A stretch of DNA of 64,000 nucleotides from Mycolicibacterium sp. CBMA 226. Its GTDB lineage: Bacteria; Actinomycetota; Actinomycetes; Mycobacteriales; Mycobacteriaceae. Each line of letters opens with the position of its first letter. Position 1 is the first letter of the stretch. A program made the translations under genes and the position numbers. The notes beneath the pieces are model-generated. The model ran no database searches. It was given only the letters and a program-made list of their open reading frames with translations, and was not told the origin of the DNA. Where the stretch lies: assembly GCF_009729075.1 (NCBI RefSeq), contig NZ_VTGY01000001.1, forward strand, positions 430,804 to 494,803, read 5' to 3'. Shown here piece after piece: positions 63,740-64,000 of this stretch.

Positions 63740-64000
63740 GGTCAGAGCGACACGGACAAGCGCCGGAGAGCGAAGACCAAATCCGAGAGTAACACCCATT
63801 AAGTTGGGAGTTCCTCACTGCCCGCACTACGGACCGCGGCTATTAGCCGCGGGTTTGTTGCGCGGCCAGGCCGGGCGTGTTGTTTGAGAACTCAATAGTG
63901 TGTTTGGTGGTTTTTGTTTGTTGTTTTTTGACTGCACCTCGTGTTTTCCCGTTTGTGGGGTGTGGTTGTTTTTTTGATGCCAGATTGTTGGTGTCTTTTG
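63740..64000 (+). other. 16S rRNA leader, cut by the window end
   Basis: No gene. It holds a hairpin CCGCGGC-TATTA-GCCGCGG (63834-63852), the antitermination/processing motif TGTTTGAGAACTCAATAG (63881-63898), characteristic of mycobacterial rRNA leaders, and a long GT-rich tract to the window end. The mature 16S 5' end is not reached. Confidence 0.75.

Noticed and set aside
63928..63956. Second TTGACT as another rRNA promoter
   Set aside because: No -10-like hexamer lies 16-18 nt downstream; the region is within the leader after the processing motif.

Overview
The window is a high-GC actinobacterial chromosome segment whose gene order follows the Mycobacterium tuberculosis block from Rv1632c to Rv1689: uvrB, a cAMP-binding stress protein, uvrA, lysX, infC-rpmI-rplT, pheST, argCJBDFRGH, Rv1683, Rv1685c-1687c, mpg, tyrS. 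It ends in an rRNA promoter and leader directly after tyrS. That is where fast-growing mycobacteria keep a second rRNA operon, and no PE/PPE or pks genes are present. I therefore infer a rapidly growing Mycolicibacterium-type species. No phage, IS element or CRISPR array was seen.

Layout. 1-12.3 kb: DUF402 gene, uvrB, a MerR-type promoter driving an MFS pump, a probably frameshifted esterase, MgtC-like protein, DUF899 protein, tRNA-Cys, a GAF-ANTAR regulator, a 13E12-type HNH protein under a LexA box, a TesB-like protein, a universal stress protein and a MarP-like lipoprotein protease. 12.3-25.5 kb: metallo-beta-lactamase-fold hydrolase, uvrA, then accessory genes (double Lrp regulator, LLM oxidoreductase, winged-helix protein, LpqH-like lipoprotein) and a four-gene operon (TPR protein, CHAT caspase-like protease, two unrecognised proteins). 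That operon is the best candidate here for an undescribed system.

25.5-42.6 kb: membrane-anchored esterase, lysX, DUF1844, the infC-rpmI-rplT operon with an attenuator-like leader and an AUC start codon for infC, an rRNA methyltransferase, an SDR/MmyB-type regulator pair, acyl-CoA dehydrogenase with an MpaB-family oxygenase, adenylyl cyclase, rhomboid-like protein and pheST. 42.7-51.1 kb: the complete arginine operon, mostly coupled by 4-nt overlaps, behind a promoter carrying a likely ArgR operator.

51.1-64 kb: small HNH protein, a frameshifted HD-GYP/LuxR gene, SnoaL-like and DsrE-like genes, an ABC-F ATPase, the Rv1683-type lipase/acyl-CoA synthetase fusion, a secreted protein, Trm112-like protein, a TetR-regulated ABC exporter with tandem operators, mpg, tyrS and the rRNA leader. 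Many genes start 6-7 nt after a TANNNT element, so leaderless transcription is a recurring feature and was used to choose several starts. M. tuberculosis locus names and family comparisons are from memory; no search was run.
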